Part shown: positions 33,326 to 44,621 of the stretch, in pieces
Layout of the letters: every line of letters starts with the position of its first letter
Numbering within the stretch: the stretch's first letter is position 1
Assembly (NCBI RefSeq): GCF_016801865.2
Contig: NC_068938.1
Coordinates: 92,218,221-92,282,220 of the forward strand
Length of the DNA: 64,000 nt
Direction of reading: 5' to 3'
From: Culex pipiens pallens
Taxonomy: Eukaryota > Arthropoda > Insecta > Diptera > Culicidae
Translations under genes and position numbers: made by a program
The notes under the pieces: model-generated
The model's input: the letters and a program-made list of their open reading frames with translations, nothing else
Told to the model about the DNA's origin: nothing
Databases searched by the model: none

Positions 33326-35501
33326 TATTTATATTTTTTTCAGCCTGAATCATCTTTAAGAATAGCAATTTTCAATATATTTTTACAGTGTTGTGTCATG
33401 TTTGAAAAGTAATTTTGAACAACATTGGGTCAAAAAAAATTCTTCTCTCGTTATAAGTTCTTTTTAATTGTAGTATGAACAGTTAAATTGACTGGTTCGC
33501 TGCTTCTTAATAAATAGTTAAACAAATTTTCAATAAAATAAAATGACATTTGAAGATGTGTTACTTTCTTTATGAATCGATGCCAATGTCAAACCACCAG
33601 TATTTAGCTCCCTTCTATATTATTTTTTAATCCAAAATATCAGAACATAAAAACAGTTTTCCATCAGGCAACTCTTGAAAAAATACTCCTTGCAGCACAC
33701 AGGAAAACATTTTTGCCCACCAACAAAAATAACGCCACAACTTTTTGCTCCACTCAACGCCGTGCCGGCACAAGGAAGTCCACTAACGAAGCTCTGTGTT
33801 TCTCTAGGGAAATACGAGCGGGGGAGGAAAAAAATGCTGTAAACGAAATATTTATAAACGGAAAATGAAAGCTTCAGCGCAACAAGTTTATGCATACGAA
33901 ACCGTTTTAGAATGCAACACACACTCAAACACAATTCTCTTGGGTGAAACATCCTTTGGAGTACGTTGATTTGGAAAACGATCATCATAAATGTTAAAGA
34001 AACTAGTAAATTACATTGACTTTTCGGAAAAAAAATGAAAGAAACACATTTTAACAATATTCTAGCATTTGTACTAGAAAATTGAACATATTTTGTGAAA
34101 TGCAAACATATTATCAATTTTTTTTAGAAAAAAAATGGTGGCATCTCGTGCAATCAAAGTAATCTCACTGAAAAAAAGAACCTCGCATCACCCACAATAA
34201 GGACCCACATGAACCAACCTACCACACCTGGTACACAAAGTGGACATTTGAGAATGCAGCCCGGTATCCTCTTACAGAACTATGCTGTACCATTCTGCCC
34301 AAAATAAACCACCCCCGCTTTGGGCTCAGAGGCTCAACGCGGGGATTGGTGGCATGGCTACAAGATTTGCCACGATTGATAAGGGAATATTCATTATGGC
34401 GTCATGTGTGTTTTGTTGAGTTTCGTCCTGGGAAAACCCAAACAACCCCCTTCCCTTCCTGCTAACCGGAGGGGAAAACATGCCTCACATCGTTCACAAA
34501 TTGTGAGCTCTGCTGGGCGAAAATCCCTTTTCCCCTTCCAGTCAAATTCCGGCGGACAACAAACGCATGTGTGCATCGTGCCAGGGCCGTTGCGAAGGGG
34601 TTTTACAAGGTTTGGGATTTCTTAGAATCATTGGAAGCAGCACCACCCTAATAACCTGAACTGAGCGAAGCACATAACTTTCCCATAATTTCACTTCCGG
34701 CCAGTGGATTTTGAGGCTTGTACAGGGAAACTTTTAATGAAAAAATGGCTGATTTGTTTATAAAGATAAAAATCCAGTTATAAAAATGAAACGAAAAGTC
34801 AAATTGCGAAAAAAAAAACAATTTTAGTCAAAGAATTCCTAGAAACCCCTCGGTAACGACCCTGTTGATGCATGTTTGTGTGCCCGTGGGCACCACATGA
34901 TGCACATCTCGGTGGGAAGTTTTGTGAATTTCAAATGTGGCACGTATTCCCCGGGTGAAGTTTGTTCTTGGTCTATGCAAATAGAGGTAAAATTTTCCAT
35001 TTCATTTTTTTGCATTTTTTTTTGTTGCTCTCTCAATATGTGAGACCCAAACGAGACGAAATGTACACACTATTTACGTCAAACGTGGTGTGGCAGTAGC
35101 AGTGTCACAGTTTTGTTCGTGAAATATAGTAACTATGAAAAGGGCTTCCCACCCTGCTCAGGTGCAGCCGATCTGGTAGGTGAGATAAAACTTGAAGTTA
35201 GGGTTGGTTCTATTTGCAATATTTTAACACATGCATGGCTTTGCACCATGGTGAAGAGATTTACTATGGTAATAGTTAAATACTTGGAAATTTCTAAAAG
35301 AAGATTTGAATTTCGATTAAAATTAAAATTCATCGAATTGCAAAGCTTCCATCGATTAATTTTTGAATAATCCTATGCAATGTACCATGAATTACTCCGT
35401 GCACTTCAGGCCGATTTATTAGGAAGCATGAGGAAAAACCTCTTCATTTAGTATTTGATTTGAAGAAAGGGTCCTGTAATAAGGATGGAGAACAAGTGTT
35501 G
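33326..35501. other. Probably lower-copy DNA, no gene recognised
   Basis: The longest frame (33620-34117, minus, 165 codons) has no recognisable domain. A GC-richer patch at 34160-34640 holds short frames on both strands. No splice-supported exon could be proposed. Confidence 0.35.
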
Positions 35502-35505
35502 TTAT

Positions 35506-36173
35506 GGGGTTACATACATGTAGAAAATCACAAAATTTCATATTACAAAAAATCACTTAATTCATTAAAAAAAATATTTTCACTCCTGAAAGTTTCCTGA
35601 AGATATTTCGTGACTGAACTGAGTAAGAGACGAATTAGGGTCATAATTTTGCCATGCGCAAAGCGAACTGTCAAACTTTGTAAACGTTTTTCTCTAAACA
35701 CCGAGTTGATTTACGGGTGCCACGATATCTCGAGATGGGATGAAGACTCTCAAGACATATTCCGTGTGCATTACGAAGCCCGATTTTGAAATTTGGCTTT
35801 TTAAAAAAATACAAAAATCAAACACTGACGATTTTTTATATGAAAAACATGAAAATATTTTTATCTTTTTTTAGAATTCAGATTTTGAAAATCGGTCTTC
35901 GTCATGCACACAGGACCGGTTCAACGAGTCTTCACCAAAATTTTGAGCCGATTTGGTCAAAGCAGTGTTGAGATATCGTGGCACCCGTTTTTTGAAACTG
36001 CTAACTTAAAATAGTTATATCTCGGCAAAGGTATATCCAATTATCTTCATATTTATTTTGTTAATAGATGAAAATATACATGTTAATGCCCTGCAAAAAG
36101 ATTTCAAAAAAAGTTTAAATGTGTGCTCATACCAAGCTCTGACATTTTTGACGATTTACATGTATGTAACCCC
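35506..36173. mobile_element. TTAA-type MITE, GGGGTTACATACATGTA ends
   Basis: Termini GGGGTTACATACATGTA and the inverse. The right flank is TTAA (36174-36177) and the left is TTAT (35502-35505), so a one-base-decayed TTAA duplication is likely. The interior is partly self-complementary, with ACGGGTGCCACGATATCTCG at 35714 inverted as GAGATATCGTGGCACCCG at 35971. Confidence 0.7.
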
Positions 36174-36177
36174 TTAA

Positions 36178-36312
36178 GGCCATTGACGTATACCATCCGT
36201 GGGGGTGCCTATGGATCAAAAAACGATACACCTCTCGTAATTTCTTAATAAAAAAAAAACAATTTTAACAACATCGACAAACTTTTAACGATGAGTTCTT
36301 CTCAGATGGTTA
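36178..36312. other. Short spacer between MITEs
   Basis: Contains a poly-A tract and no other feature. Confidence 0.4.
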
Positions 36313-36404
36313 ACCGTCATCAGGAGTGATTTGGGTCTGGGGGTGAGATTGGGTCACATAAATTGTTGCATTTTTTATTGACCCAATTTCAACTCTGATG
36401 AGGG
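36313..36404. mobile_element. Short MITE, CCGTCATC type, copy 2
   Basis: Same organisation and length as 11929-12020: ACCGTCATCAGGAGTGATTT ... CTGATGAGGG with GACCCAAT/ATTGGGTC arms and TA outside. Confidence 0.6.
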
Positions 36405-36772
36405 TACTAACATTTTTCCCATAATATGGTGGAATTTGATGAACTCTAACTTAAATGCCAATCGTTCGAAAATTGACCCTTAGAGGGAATTATATTGGGC
36501 CAAATGAAACTAAAATGATGCCCAAATACAAAGATAAATTCAAATCAAATCATTGATCAGTGTTTCTGGTTCGAGAGAATGGTATAGACAAGCTACAATG
36601 TTGGAAGTAGAGATCAAAATTCAAAATATGGGTACCATTCATGTAATTCAAACAAATATATTAAAAAGTTGAATTTTCGATGAGTAATTTTTAGTCGAAA
36701 ATGGCCAGCTGTCAAAATGAATTTCGTTTCATTTAGAAGAACCAGAGAAATGATGAAATCCATAAGAAAAAC

Positions 36773-37503
36773 GTTACTTAATCCACCTTTAGGTGGTTGG
36801 TGCCTTCCTCTCATTTAAAGTGATTCCAACCCCCCTAAAGTGTCCACATGTTTTTGGATCTCCCCTAACGTTCACAGCACCTAAGAGGTACTATTAAAAA
36901 TAAGTGATGAGTAAAAAGAACAGACTACCTACAGACTTTTTGTCAAGTTTATACAGACACGGCCTTTGAGGAAAATGGCATCCCTCTACACGGCTTTTTC
37001 GTGGCGATCAGACCCGACCAGTTGAGGTTATGTGAATTCAGACCATTTTTTTAAACTGCTTGTAATTTTAGATAGGTAAGTCAGATCATGAAAATTCTTA
37101 CTCCACCTAAAAGGTCTTCTCATATGCTTTCTAAAAATATATAGCATGTGAGGGTTTCATGAAAAAACCACCCTTTTTACCATAATGTTAATTTAATATG
37201 AAACAGTTTTTTAACATAACTTTTTAAATACATGATAAAACTGCATGAATTAAAATAGCAACTTAGGGGACGTTAAGACGGATCGATTAAAACCATTCCG
37301 GCCAAAATCGGTTGAGCCTGTGATGAGATATTCCAGTGACATTGATTTGGTACACATGTCTACATACAGCCAAACACACAGACATTTGCTCAGCTGGTGA
37401 TTCTGAGTCGATATGTACAAATGAAGGTAGGCCAAGGAGATCTAATTTAAAAGTTCATTTTCCGAGTGATTTTATAGCCTTTCCTCAGTAAGGTGAGGAA
37501 GGC
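36773..37503 (-). mobile_element. DINE-1-like element, copy 2 (no satellite core)
   Basis: On the minus strand it begins GCCTTCCTCACCTTACTGAG, has the conserved block with ATTCTGAGTCG..GACATTTG and TGTGTGTTTGG, and ends with subterminal GAGAGGAAGGC, hairpin CCACCTAAAGGTGG and ATTAAGTAAC. It has none of the 164-bp units, so the satellite core is optional in the family. Confidence 0.6.
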
Positions 37504-37511
37504 AAAAACAC

Positions 37512-37559
37512 TTTGACCCAATTTCAACCCCAGACCCAATATCACCTCACTGACGGTAC
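37512..37559. mobile_element. Partial CCGTCA-type MITE end
   Basis: GACCCAATTTCAACCCCAGA ... CACTGACGGTA repeats one end of the 36313-36404 type. It may be the far end of an older copy interrupted by the element 36773-37503. Confidence 0.45.
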
Positions 37560-37786
37560 ATCTCGATTTTTAGTTCTATAAACAATTCTCTTCGAAATAA
37601 ACATTTTTTTTGTTTTTTTTTTAATCGGCTGAAACTATTTGGGTGCCTTTTGTAAGCCATTTGCATCAAAAGTTTGTCCATATCATTTTCCAAACAAATT
37701 TGACAGCTGTCCATATAAAACCGTATGTGGAAATTAAAAAATATATAACAATTTTCGATCAATTTAGAATATTCGGCTATTTAGAT

Positions 37787-37880
37787 CAGTGGTGACCAAA
37801 GTATGGCCCGCGGGCCAAACGTGGCCCGCCATGTATTTTTTGTGGCCCGCGGACCCATTTTGAATGATCCTGTTAAATGG
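37787..37880 (+). mobile_element. hAT-like terminus, GGCCCGCGGGCC type
   Basis: CAGTGGTGACCAAAGTATGG followed by CCCGCGGGCC repeats is the typical end of many animal hAT elements. The subterminal CATTTTGAATGATC segment recurs inverted at 45194-45215. No second end with a matching duplication could be fixed. Confidence 0.55.
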
Positions 37881-38465
37881 CCCTTTGACGAATCTGTTAG
37901 TGATTTTATAATTCCTGAAAATAAAGTATAATTCCATGCTTTTTTGTATGGAACTTTTCAATTTTTGTTAATTTAAAACTGATATTTTTTTCATTCTTTG
38001 ATCCCAATTATATGAACAAATATTGTGTTGAAAAGGCTATCTTATTGAAACAATGTAGGTAACACGTTTAAATGTGAGTGAAAAGAGTCAATTTTGTCGA
38101 AATTTTCATCAAACATTTTTGAAGATGAGTTATAGAAAATTTGAATTTAATTAAAGCGGGGAACTGCGAATATAGTTAAAATATAGGTATAAAATAATTT
38201 AAAAATCATGGCGTATGATTTTTACTGTCCAGGCCTCAAATTGATTTGGCACTTAGAAATCTTCCACTTCGTGATTTGAACTCATAACATGTGGGTTTCG
38301 AATCTGGGTGCCTAACATCTGATTAAGGCAGAATGAAATTTATTGAAATTGGAGGAATATGTTTTGTAAAAACCATTTTACATTTTTTGTTTAGATTTTT
38401 TTACGAAAATTGTCATAACTCTGAATACAAAACAGTTAGAGTCCCACTTTTTGTATTGGGTCCTG
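37881..38465. other. No recognised feature
   Basis: AT-rich, possibly interior of the hAT-like element starting at 37787. Confidence 0.35.
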
Positions 38466-38467
38466 TA

Positions 38468-38650
38468 CACGGTGAAAAAAGAATTCCCAAAATCGTGAAC
38501 AAGCGTTCATGAAAATTGAAACCTCGAACAAAGTGTTCAAATTTCATGGTACGTTTTTCAAAATCGTACCATGGGATTTGAACACTTTGTTCGAGGTTTC
38601 AATTTTCATGAACGCTTGTTCACGATTTTGGGAACTCTTTTTTCTCCGTG
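38468..38650. mobile_element. 183-bp palindromic MITE, copy 2
   Basis: Ends CACGGTGAAAAAAG and TTTTCTCCGTG with TA on both sides (38466-38467, 38651-38652). Same length and motifs as 14701-14883 (ATCGTGAACAAGCGTTCA, AACAAAGTGTTC, GGTACG centre). Confidence 0.85.
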
Positions 38651-38652
38651 TA

Positions 38653-40037
38653 GAAATGTTATGCAAAATTTACAAGACCTAAACTGATCTGACTGTTACA
38701 ATAGTTTCTTCAAGAAGCCAAAAAAAAACTTGCGAAAATAGCACAGTTTGACCCAAAATACACGAAAATATGTTCTTCATTGATACACACGTTTGCAGTC
38801 ATTTCTGCCCTCACATGAACTTGTAAAGCTCCCTTCTTCAAATTGGAACACGTTCCACTTGTGTCTCAAGTAGCAGTACAGTAGGATTTGCAGCATTGCT
38901 TCCGAAAAACGAAGAGGCAGCCCCAGTCCTGTGTCGACAGTCGAGTTGTAATCAAAATTCATAGCAACGTTTGCGCTCGACCCTTCTGATGGAGGGGTCA
39001 ATTTGAAGCACACTGCACACGTGTCGATTCGAACTAATTGTTCAATATTCCGGGTGCCGGTGTTCCCGACTCCTAGTGAGGCGCACATAAATCTCTCCCA
39101 AAATGCAATATTCTACCGGCAAGCCTGCGGAAAAAGCTCGCCTTCTTCAGTGTCGAGTGGGAAATTCGACTCTCTACCAGAGAAGTTGGGGGGAAAACCA
39201 CCGTCGAAAGGCCAATAAAACGAGCAAGGTGGAAACCATGCATCAAATTGAATCACAATTTCGACAATTGAACCTATATTGCTCCGCAAGTGCTCCCCGG
39301 AGGTGAGGAGACGTTCGGCACCCGAAACCGGTTGTGTTCCCAAACGAGATCTCTACCATAGCATAGCTATGAAATCCTCTGAGGCAGGACGAGAGAGCGT
39401 AAGTACCGTTGAAGCCCCACTGCAATAGCCGGTAATTGAAGTTCCTGGGAATAGGAAAAAACACGGTTGGACTTTCGGCTTTGGGCTCAGTTTTTATTCC
39501 CCTCTGTCAACACAGAGGACTAACCGGAAGCACTTGTTTTGCATCAAGAGCTCGCCCCAAAAAAAAGACAAACCCGCATGATTTAGATACGGGCAAAATG
39601 AATGGGAAAAATGTACCGCAAAGACATTAAACTGTTTGTAAAATGATGAAAACGGCGTAAAATAAAGATTTGTGTAGATAAATGGTCGTGATTTTGCTAT
39701 CTGATAGCACGTGCCTTCTGTATCGCCTTATCGCTCAGGTTTCACAATTTCAATGTATATTTTTCGAACAAAAAAATGATATCAAAACAGAGTAACACAA
39801 TAATAATCTTCGAATCCACGTCAACACATTTTTTTCTAAATATCAAGCTCGCGGAAACGCTGAACTCGCTGAACGCGGAAAGTTAAATTTGAACCATCTT
39901 AGTGTAGATTAATATAGCATTTTAAAAACACCCTGGTTTTTACAACCAGAGAAAGCAATTCTCAAAATACAGATGATCGAATATTCACATGTCCATTTTG
40001 TATGACCTCAAAATTGTGTGAAACCTGTATGGAAAAA
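38653..40037. other. GC-richer stretch without a recognised gene
   Basis: 38770-39640 has higher GC than its surroundings and overlapping frames on both strands (for example 38777-39088 minus, 103 codons; 39113-39343 minus, 76 codons). None has a known motif. It could hold a non-coding transcript or a decayed gene. Confidence 0.3.
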
Positions 40038-40090
40038 CTAACTTAATCCACCTATGTGGTTGGTGCTTTCCTCACTTTTTACCAACATTT

Positions 40091-40599
40091 CGTCGCCGTC
40101 GTGCTAACTTGTCGTACGTGCATTTTGGGCCAAATTGAGTTAAGAACGCCATTTTGTGCAGCTCACAATGCCTCATCTTTTGACCTTCACAGATCCCCAA
40201 AATTCGATTTCAATCCTGAGATATTCAATGAAAACCAAAAAAGCTCCGAAATTTTTTGTCACTTTTCATATAAAAGTAGTTTCAATCTTGTCGTGCTATC
40301 TTGTCACTCCCTGAAAATTGATGTAAGTGCGACAAAGGGCAAAGGGATTTCAGGCCAGAACGCGTTTGACGCACGTACAAGTTAGACTACCGTAAATATT
40401 TGTAATTATAACTCGAGACTCCAGCAACCAACTTCAACCAAACTTCGGGACAATGCACAGAATGGTCAGCCAAACAAAACGTGTTTGTTATTGTTTACAT
40501 TGCGTGCTTTCGTTTTTGTTTATTCAAGGTCAAACATTAAAACGCGTTTTTCTCGGAACGTCGAAATGGCGGGTGCGACAAGATAGCACGACGACGTCG
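40091..40599. mobile_element. MITE nested in copy 3, GTCGTGCTAWCTTGTCG ends
   Basis: The left end CGTCGCCGTCGTGCTAACTT and the inverted right end CGACGTCGTCGTGCTATCTT match with two or three changes. ATTT flanks both sides (40087-40090, 40600-40603). Comparison with copy 1 shows that ACCAACA..TGGG is continuous there. The interior repeats AAACGCGTT-type words. Confidence 0.65.
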
Positions 40600-40654
40600 A
40601 TTTGGTGATATGATGGGTTGGGACACAAATTCCATCTATTTCTCAATAAAAAAA

Positions 40655-41080
40655 TACACAAATGTCACTTAAGTGGTCATAACTTGAGACTGAGCGTTGC
40701 CAGATCTTCAATGTTTTGGACTCATGGGAAAGACTCATTACCTAACCAACGATGGATCGGATGATGGATCCGGACATAGCTTAGGCATTAAAAAAAAGTA
40801 CAAAAATATCACTTAAGTGGTTTAAAAGGTCTGGAAAGGTCTTTTGATTACCTAACCAACGATGGGTCGGATTATGGATCCGGACATAGTTTACATAAAT
40901 TTAAGTAAGATCCGGCTTCAAAAAAGTACATAAATATGACTTAAGTGGTCATAACTTGAGACAGGGTTGCCAGATCTTCAATGTTTTGGACTCATTGGAA
41001 AGGTCTTTTGAATACCTAACCAACGATGATGATGATGAATCCGTACATAGTTTTCATATAGATAAGTGAGATCCGACATC
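40655..41080 (-). repeat. 164-bp satellite units, inverted
   Basis: Three imperfect units with CCTAACCAACGAT, GGATCCGGACATAG and TTGCCAGATCTTCAATG, the reverse complement of the units at 26787-28280. They are shorter and more divergent, with deletions. Confidence 0.8.
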
Positions 41081-41290
41081 AAAATTCCAGCACCCGATTC
41101 GCAACTCTGACACTTTTTTATACGTAACTTTTGAACTACTTATCGGATCTTCAAACAATTCAATAGCGCAGTATGGGGCACCAAAACGGATCAAATGCAA
41201 CTTGTTTGACTCAAATCGGATCAGCCAGTGCCGAGAAAACTTGGCAAGAATTTTGAGCACCAAGGGGAATACGCACACACATACACACTA

Positions 41291-41987
41291 GCGTGGTTCA
41301 CGTTTCTATGAAAAAGACAAAAGTTGTTATTTTGTCTTGCATCAACCGGAATTTCGTTCTTTTATGTCCCCAGAAGCACTCCTGAAAATTTGAGCCCATT
41401 TGGTAAGGTCTAGGAGCTCCAGTTTTAATTTGAAATTTATATGGGATTTTGATTTATTTTCCATGGGAAACTATCTTTTTTTACATTGTATTAGGATTTT
41501 TTTTATAAATCGATGAAATGACTTGATTCTTATAGTAGGAGATAGGTTTTGAACTGGGGAACAACTTTGTAGAACATACCAACATGCTAGGAAGTGACCC
41601 TTTAAAGATACAGATATTTTTAGATGGTGGCTTTTGAAGGGGCCAGCCACCATCTAAAAGTATCTGTATCTTTAAAGGGTCAAGACCAAGCAAGTTGGTA
41701 TGTTCTACAAAGTTGTTCCCCAGTTCAAAACCTATCTCCTACTATAAGAATCAAGTCATTTCATCGATTTATAAAAAAAAAACCGAATAAAAAGGAAAAA
41801 AAGATAGTTTCCCATGGAAAATAAATCAAAATCCCATATAAATTTCAAATTAAAACTGGAGCTCCTAGACCTTACCAAATGGGCTCAAATTTTCAGGAGT
41901 GCTTCTGGGGACATAAAAGAACGAAATTCCGGTTGATGCAAGACAAAATAACAACTTTTGTCTTTTTCATAGAAACGTGAAACACGC
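41291..41987. mobile_element. 697-bp foldback MITE nested in the (CA)n tract
   Basis: Arms of about 345 bases are inverted copies meeting at about 41639. Ends are GCGTGGTTCACGTTTC and the inverse of GCGTGTTTCACGTTTC. TA lies outside both ends (41289-41290, 41988-41989), and (CA)n continues on each side, so the insertion split a microsatellite. The arms are nearly identical, suggesting a young element. Confidence 0.85.
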
Positions 41988-42124
41988 TAATACACACACA
42001 CACACAGACATTTGTTCAGTTTTCGATTCTGAGTCGATAGGTATACATGAATATAGGTCTACGAGCTGATTTTCAAAAGTTCATTTTTCGAACAGGATTA
42101 TAGCCTTACCTCATTGAGGAAGGC

Positions 42125-42900
42125 AAAACTAATCATGCAAAATGGCTTCTTTTGACATAGGGAATTGAAGTACAAAGTTTCATCAACAAACTTCCCAAAA
42201 AAATGCGAAATTCTTAAGACATCAAAATTTGAATATTTTGACATTATTTCTGTATGGATAGCTTCCCAAATTGTTTCAAGATTTGTTTGGACGAACTTAA
42301 ATGCAAAAAAATGATGTTCGGCTGTCTTTTCCCTAATTGTGTTACAAGCATAGTATCGTCGATCAAAGCAGTTTGATAGGTGGATTCTCAGCACAGTCCC
42401 TCAACTGCTGCTCCCGTCGTCGAGACTCAAGAGGTCGCTAGTTGAAGAGCGAATCCCGAGCAGTTTCCTGTCGATGCATTCCATGACTCCATGCTGTACC
42501 ATAGTTTCGTTCACGTCGATATTCCGTCCTACAAACAATCCAAATAGTTCAAAATGAATTATTTCATGAAACTTCTGAAAATCACTTTTTACATTTTAAA
42601 ATCCATTTAAAAAGGTTGACATAATCATAAATGTTGTTTGATTAAATAAATCCAAAATGTTTAAATGAAAGAGGATTAAAACTGCTTAATTATAAGTATC
42701 GTATCGACTTGAAAGAAGGGCAGTGGAACCACTAGTTGTGAATAAGGTTAAGGTTTTCATGATAATTCCAAATAATATAGTTTATTCTCATATAGTAGAT
42801 TATTTTTTTCAACATAATTTTGAAACGCAAACGTTTCTTATTAAATATACTAAAGCAAATTTTATTTTTTTCATTTTCTGTCAATTATTCGAAGCAGGAA
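42125..42900. other. No recognised gene; partial dispersed repeat
   Basis: 42130-42240 matches the repeat seen at 23660-23760 (GCAAAATGGCTTCTTTTGAC). 42360-42540 is GC-richer and without a long frame. Confidence 0.35.
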
Positions 42901-42901
42901 A

Positions 42902-43057
42902 ATGTCGTCTTCGATTGGCGATGCACCGTCTAGCGCGAAGGAGCGTCTTGCAAAACAAGAACCAGGAATACATTGTAAATGTAATTGGATAATATATCAA
43001 ACAGAAAGTGCATATCTCCGGAGATGGATTTATCATAGTGCAGCTCCGCAGATTTGA
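42902..43057 (+). CDS. Candidate 51-codon ORF or first coding exon
   Basis: The ATG at 42902 has an insect-like context (GGAAAATG) and opens a 51-codon frame whose first 22 residues, starting MSSSIGDAPSSAKERLAKQE, look like an ordinary soluble N-terminus. Codons here are more GC-rich than the flanks. A possible donor (CATT|GTAAAT) at 42975 would make a short first exon of 24 codons; after it the frame becomes AT-rich and unconvincing. No family is recognised. It may be chance: there is no homology to lean on and no partner exon was found. Confidence 0.2.
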   Translation: MSSSIGDAPSSAKERLAKQEPGIHCKCNWIIYQTESAYLRRWIYHSAAPQI

Positions 43058-43384
43058 TGAGGGTGGTTCTCAGGAAAAATGAAAATAAATAAAAACAAAT
43101 TGTCACTCTCCCATGAAATAAATAGTAGTGTCATTCCCCTGAAAAAAAAAACGTTGACCTATTTTAAAATACATTTTATACATTGAGGTATGAAACTAAT
43201 CGAATCTGGGTTGTAACGATTCCCCTGCCCACGGAAGAAGCATCTGGTGAACGAGCAATTCCTGTCAAATCGATAAAATAATGGCACGGGTATTGTATCT
43301 GATTCTATCACATAGAATTGAACTTGATTCTAGTGACATGTATTGGCATTTTAGTGCATCGGGAAAGGGCAGACAAACTTATAA
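43058..43384. other. No recognised feature
   Basis: AT-rich spacer before the next MITE. Confidence 0.35.
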
Positions 43385-43386
43385 TA

Positions 43387-43575
43387 CCGTCATCTGCGAC
43401 GAAACGGGACACATGGGGCGAATTGGGACAGTTGCTGAAGCCTTGTTACTGCACAATATGTGGATGTTTTTGATTGTTTTCGGATAGAACAGACACAGAC
43501 AATTTCAAGTTTTTAAGTGCTCTAAAATGTGCTGTCCCTATTCAGTATGTAGTCCCGATTCGCCCCAGATGATGG
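43387..43575. mobile_element. 189-bp MITE, CCGTCATCTG...GGGAC type
   Basis: Ends CCGTCATCTGCGACGAAACG and the inverse of CCATCATCTGGGGCGAATCG, with TA outside (43385-43386, 43576-43577). The arms carry GGGACA/TGTCCC words. The first ten bases are shared with the 11929 type but the interior differs. Confidence 0.65.
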
Positions 43576-44201
43576 TACTGGATTTCTAGTCAGTTTAAAA
43601 AAGAACTGTAGAGTCATTCCCGATTTTATTTTTATTTATTTTTTACTGATACTTTGTGAGTAATTTCCCTGAATATTTTAAGTAGTTTGTCCATAACATT
43701 GTGACAATTGTCGATACAAAAAAAAACATCATTTCTTTTGTCACGTTACTATCTGAAGCTACCCTACCCTTCAACCGCTGAAAAATTCAAAGTTTGGAAC
43801 ACAATTTAAGGGGAAAGTACAAAAAAAAACCTTCAAAATAGCTGATAGATGAGAGATTGAAGGAAAAAAACATGAAAAAGCTATAATCTTGAGATTGGAT
43901 CTTCAAATACAATTGTTGTTTTCGACAAAGTTGTAATTTTAAATGAGAAGTGCTGAGTAGAAAAAAAAACTTAAAAACTGTAGGCCAAAGATGCCCAAAG
44001 TTTTCAATTGGCGGGCCAAATCTAAAGCTCACATGAGCTTGTGAGCCAAATGTGGAAAAAAGTTTATTCGAGAAATTCAAAGCAAGTTTTTTCGATCTAA
44101 AAAAAAAATACATTTACCAGTTGATGCTTTTTTGAAATTTCAGTTTTTTTACATTTTCATCATTTCAAAAGGAAAAATTAAATGGCATTTTCCATCAGTG
44201 C

Positions 44202-44621
44202 AGTGTCGGGACCGTGGTGTAGGGGTAAGCGTGATTGCCTCTCACCCAGTCGGCCTGGGTTCGATCCCAGACGGTCCCGGTGGCATTTTTCGAGACGAGA
44301 TTTGTCTGATCACGCCTTCCGTCGGAAGGGAAGTAAATGTTGGTCCCGGACTAACCTAAAAAAGGTTAGGTCGTTAGCTCAGTCCAGGTGTAGGAGTCGT
44401 CTCCCTGGGTCCTGTCTCGGTGGAGTCGCTGGTAGGCAGTTGGACTAACAATCCAAAGGTCGTCAGTTCGAATCCCGGGGTGGATGGAAGCTAAGGTGTA
44501 AAAAGAGGTTTGCAATTGCCTCAACAATCAAGCCTTCGAACACCTAGTTTCGAGTAGGAATCTCGCAATCGAGAACGCCAAGGCAATGCTGTAGAGCGAA
44601 TAATTTGATTTTTTTTTTGAT
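44202..44621 (+). repeat. Complete SINE with two tRNA-like modules
   Basis: The body lies between direct repeats TTTTCCATCAGTGC (44188-44201, 44622-44635), the target duplication. It has a tRNA-like head, a linker with CGTCGGAAGGGAAGTAAATG, a second tRNA-like module (about 44417-44486, AGTCGCTGG..GGTTCGAAT-type B box CAGTTCGAATCCC) and a tail ending GCGAATAATTTGA plus a T run. Dual tRNA-like SINEs (Twin) are described from Culex pipiens. Transcription would be by RNA polymerase III from the head; mobilisation would need a LINE. Confidence 0.85.
44208..44278 (+). repeat. tRNA-Glu(CTC)-like head of the SINE
   Basis: A 71-base cloverleaf with a perfect 7-bp acceptor stem (GGGACCG/CGGTCCC), A box TGGTGTAGGGGT, anticodon loop CTCTCAC (CTC) and T arm CTGGG/CCCAG around TTCGATC. 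It is good enough to score as a tRNA gene, but it is the promoter module of the SINE; truncated relatives at 51915 and 62077 support this. Confidence 0.75.

Larger units (their letters stand above)
40038..42124 (-). mobile_element. DINE-1-like element, copy 3, with two nested insertions
   Basis: On the minus strand it starts GCCTTCCTCAATGAGGTAAG and ends with subterminal GTGAGGAAAGC, hairpin CCACATAGGTGG and ATTAAGTTAG. It contains 164-bp-type units and the (CA)n tract. Two foldback MITEs sit inside, one near the 3' end (40091-40599) and one within the dinucleotide tract (41291-41987). Confidence 0.65.

Noticed and set aside
44208..44278. Functional tRNA-Glu gene
   Set aside because: It is the head of a SINE with a target duplication, although the fold is good.
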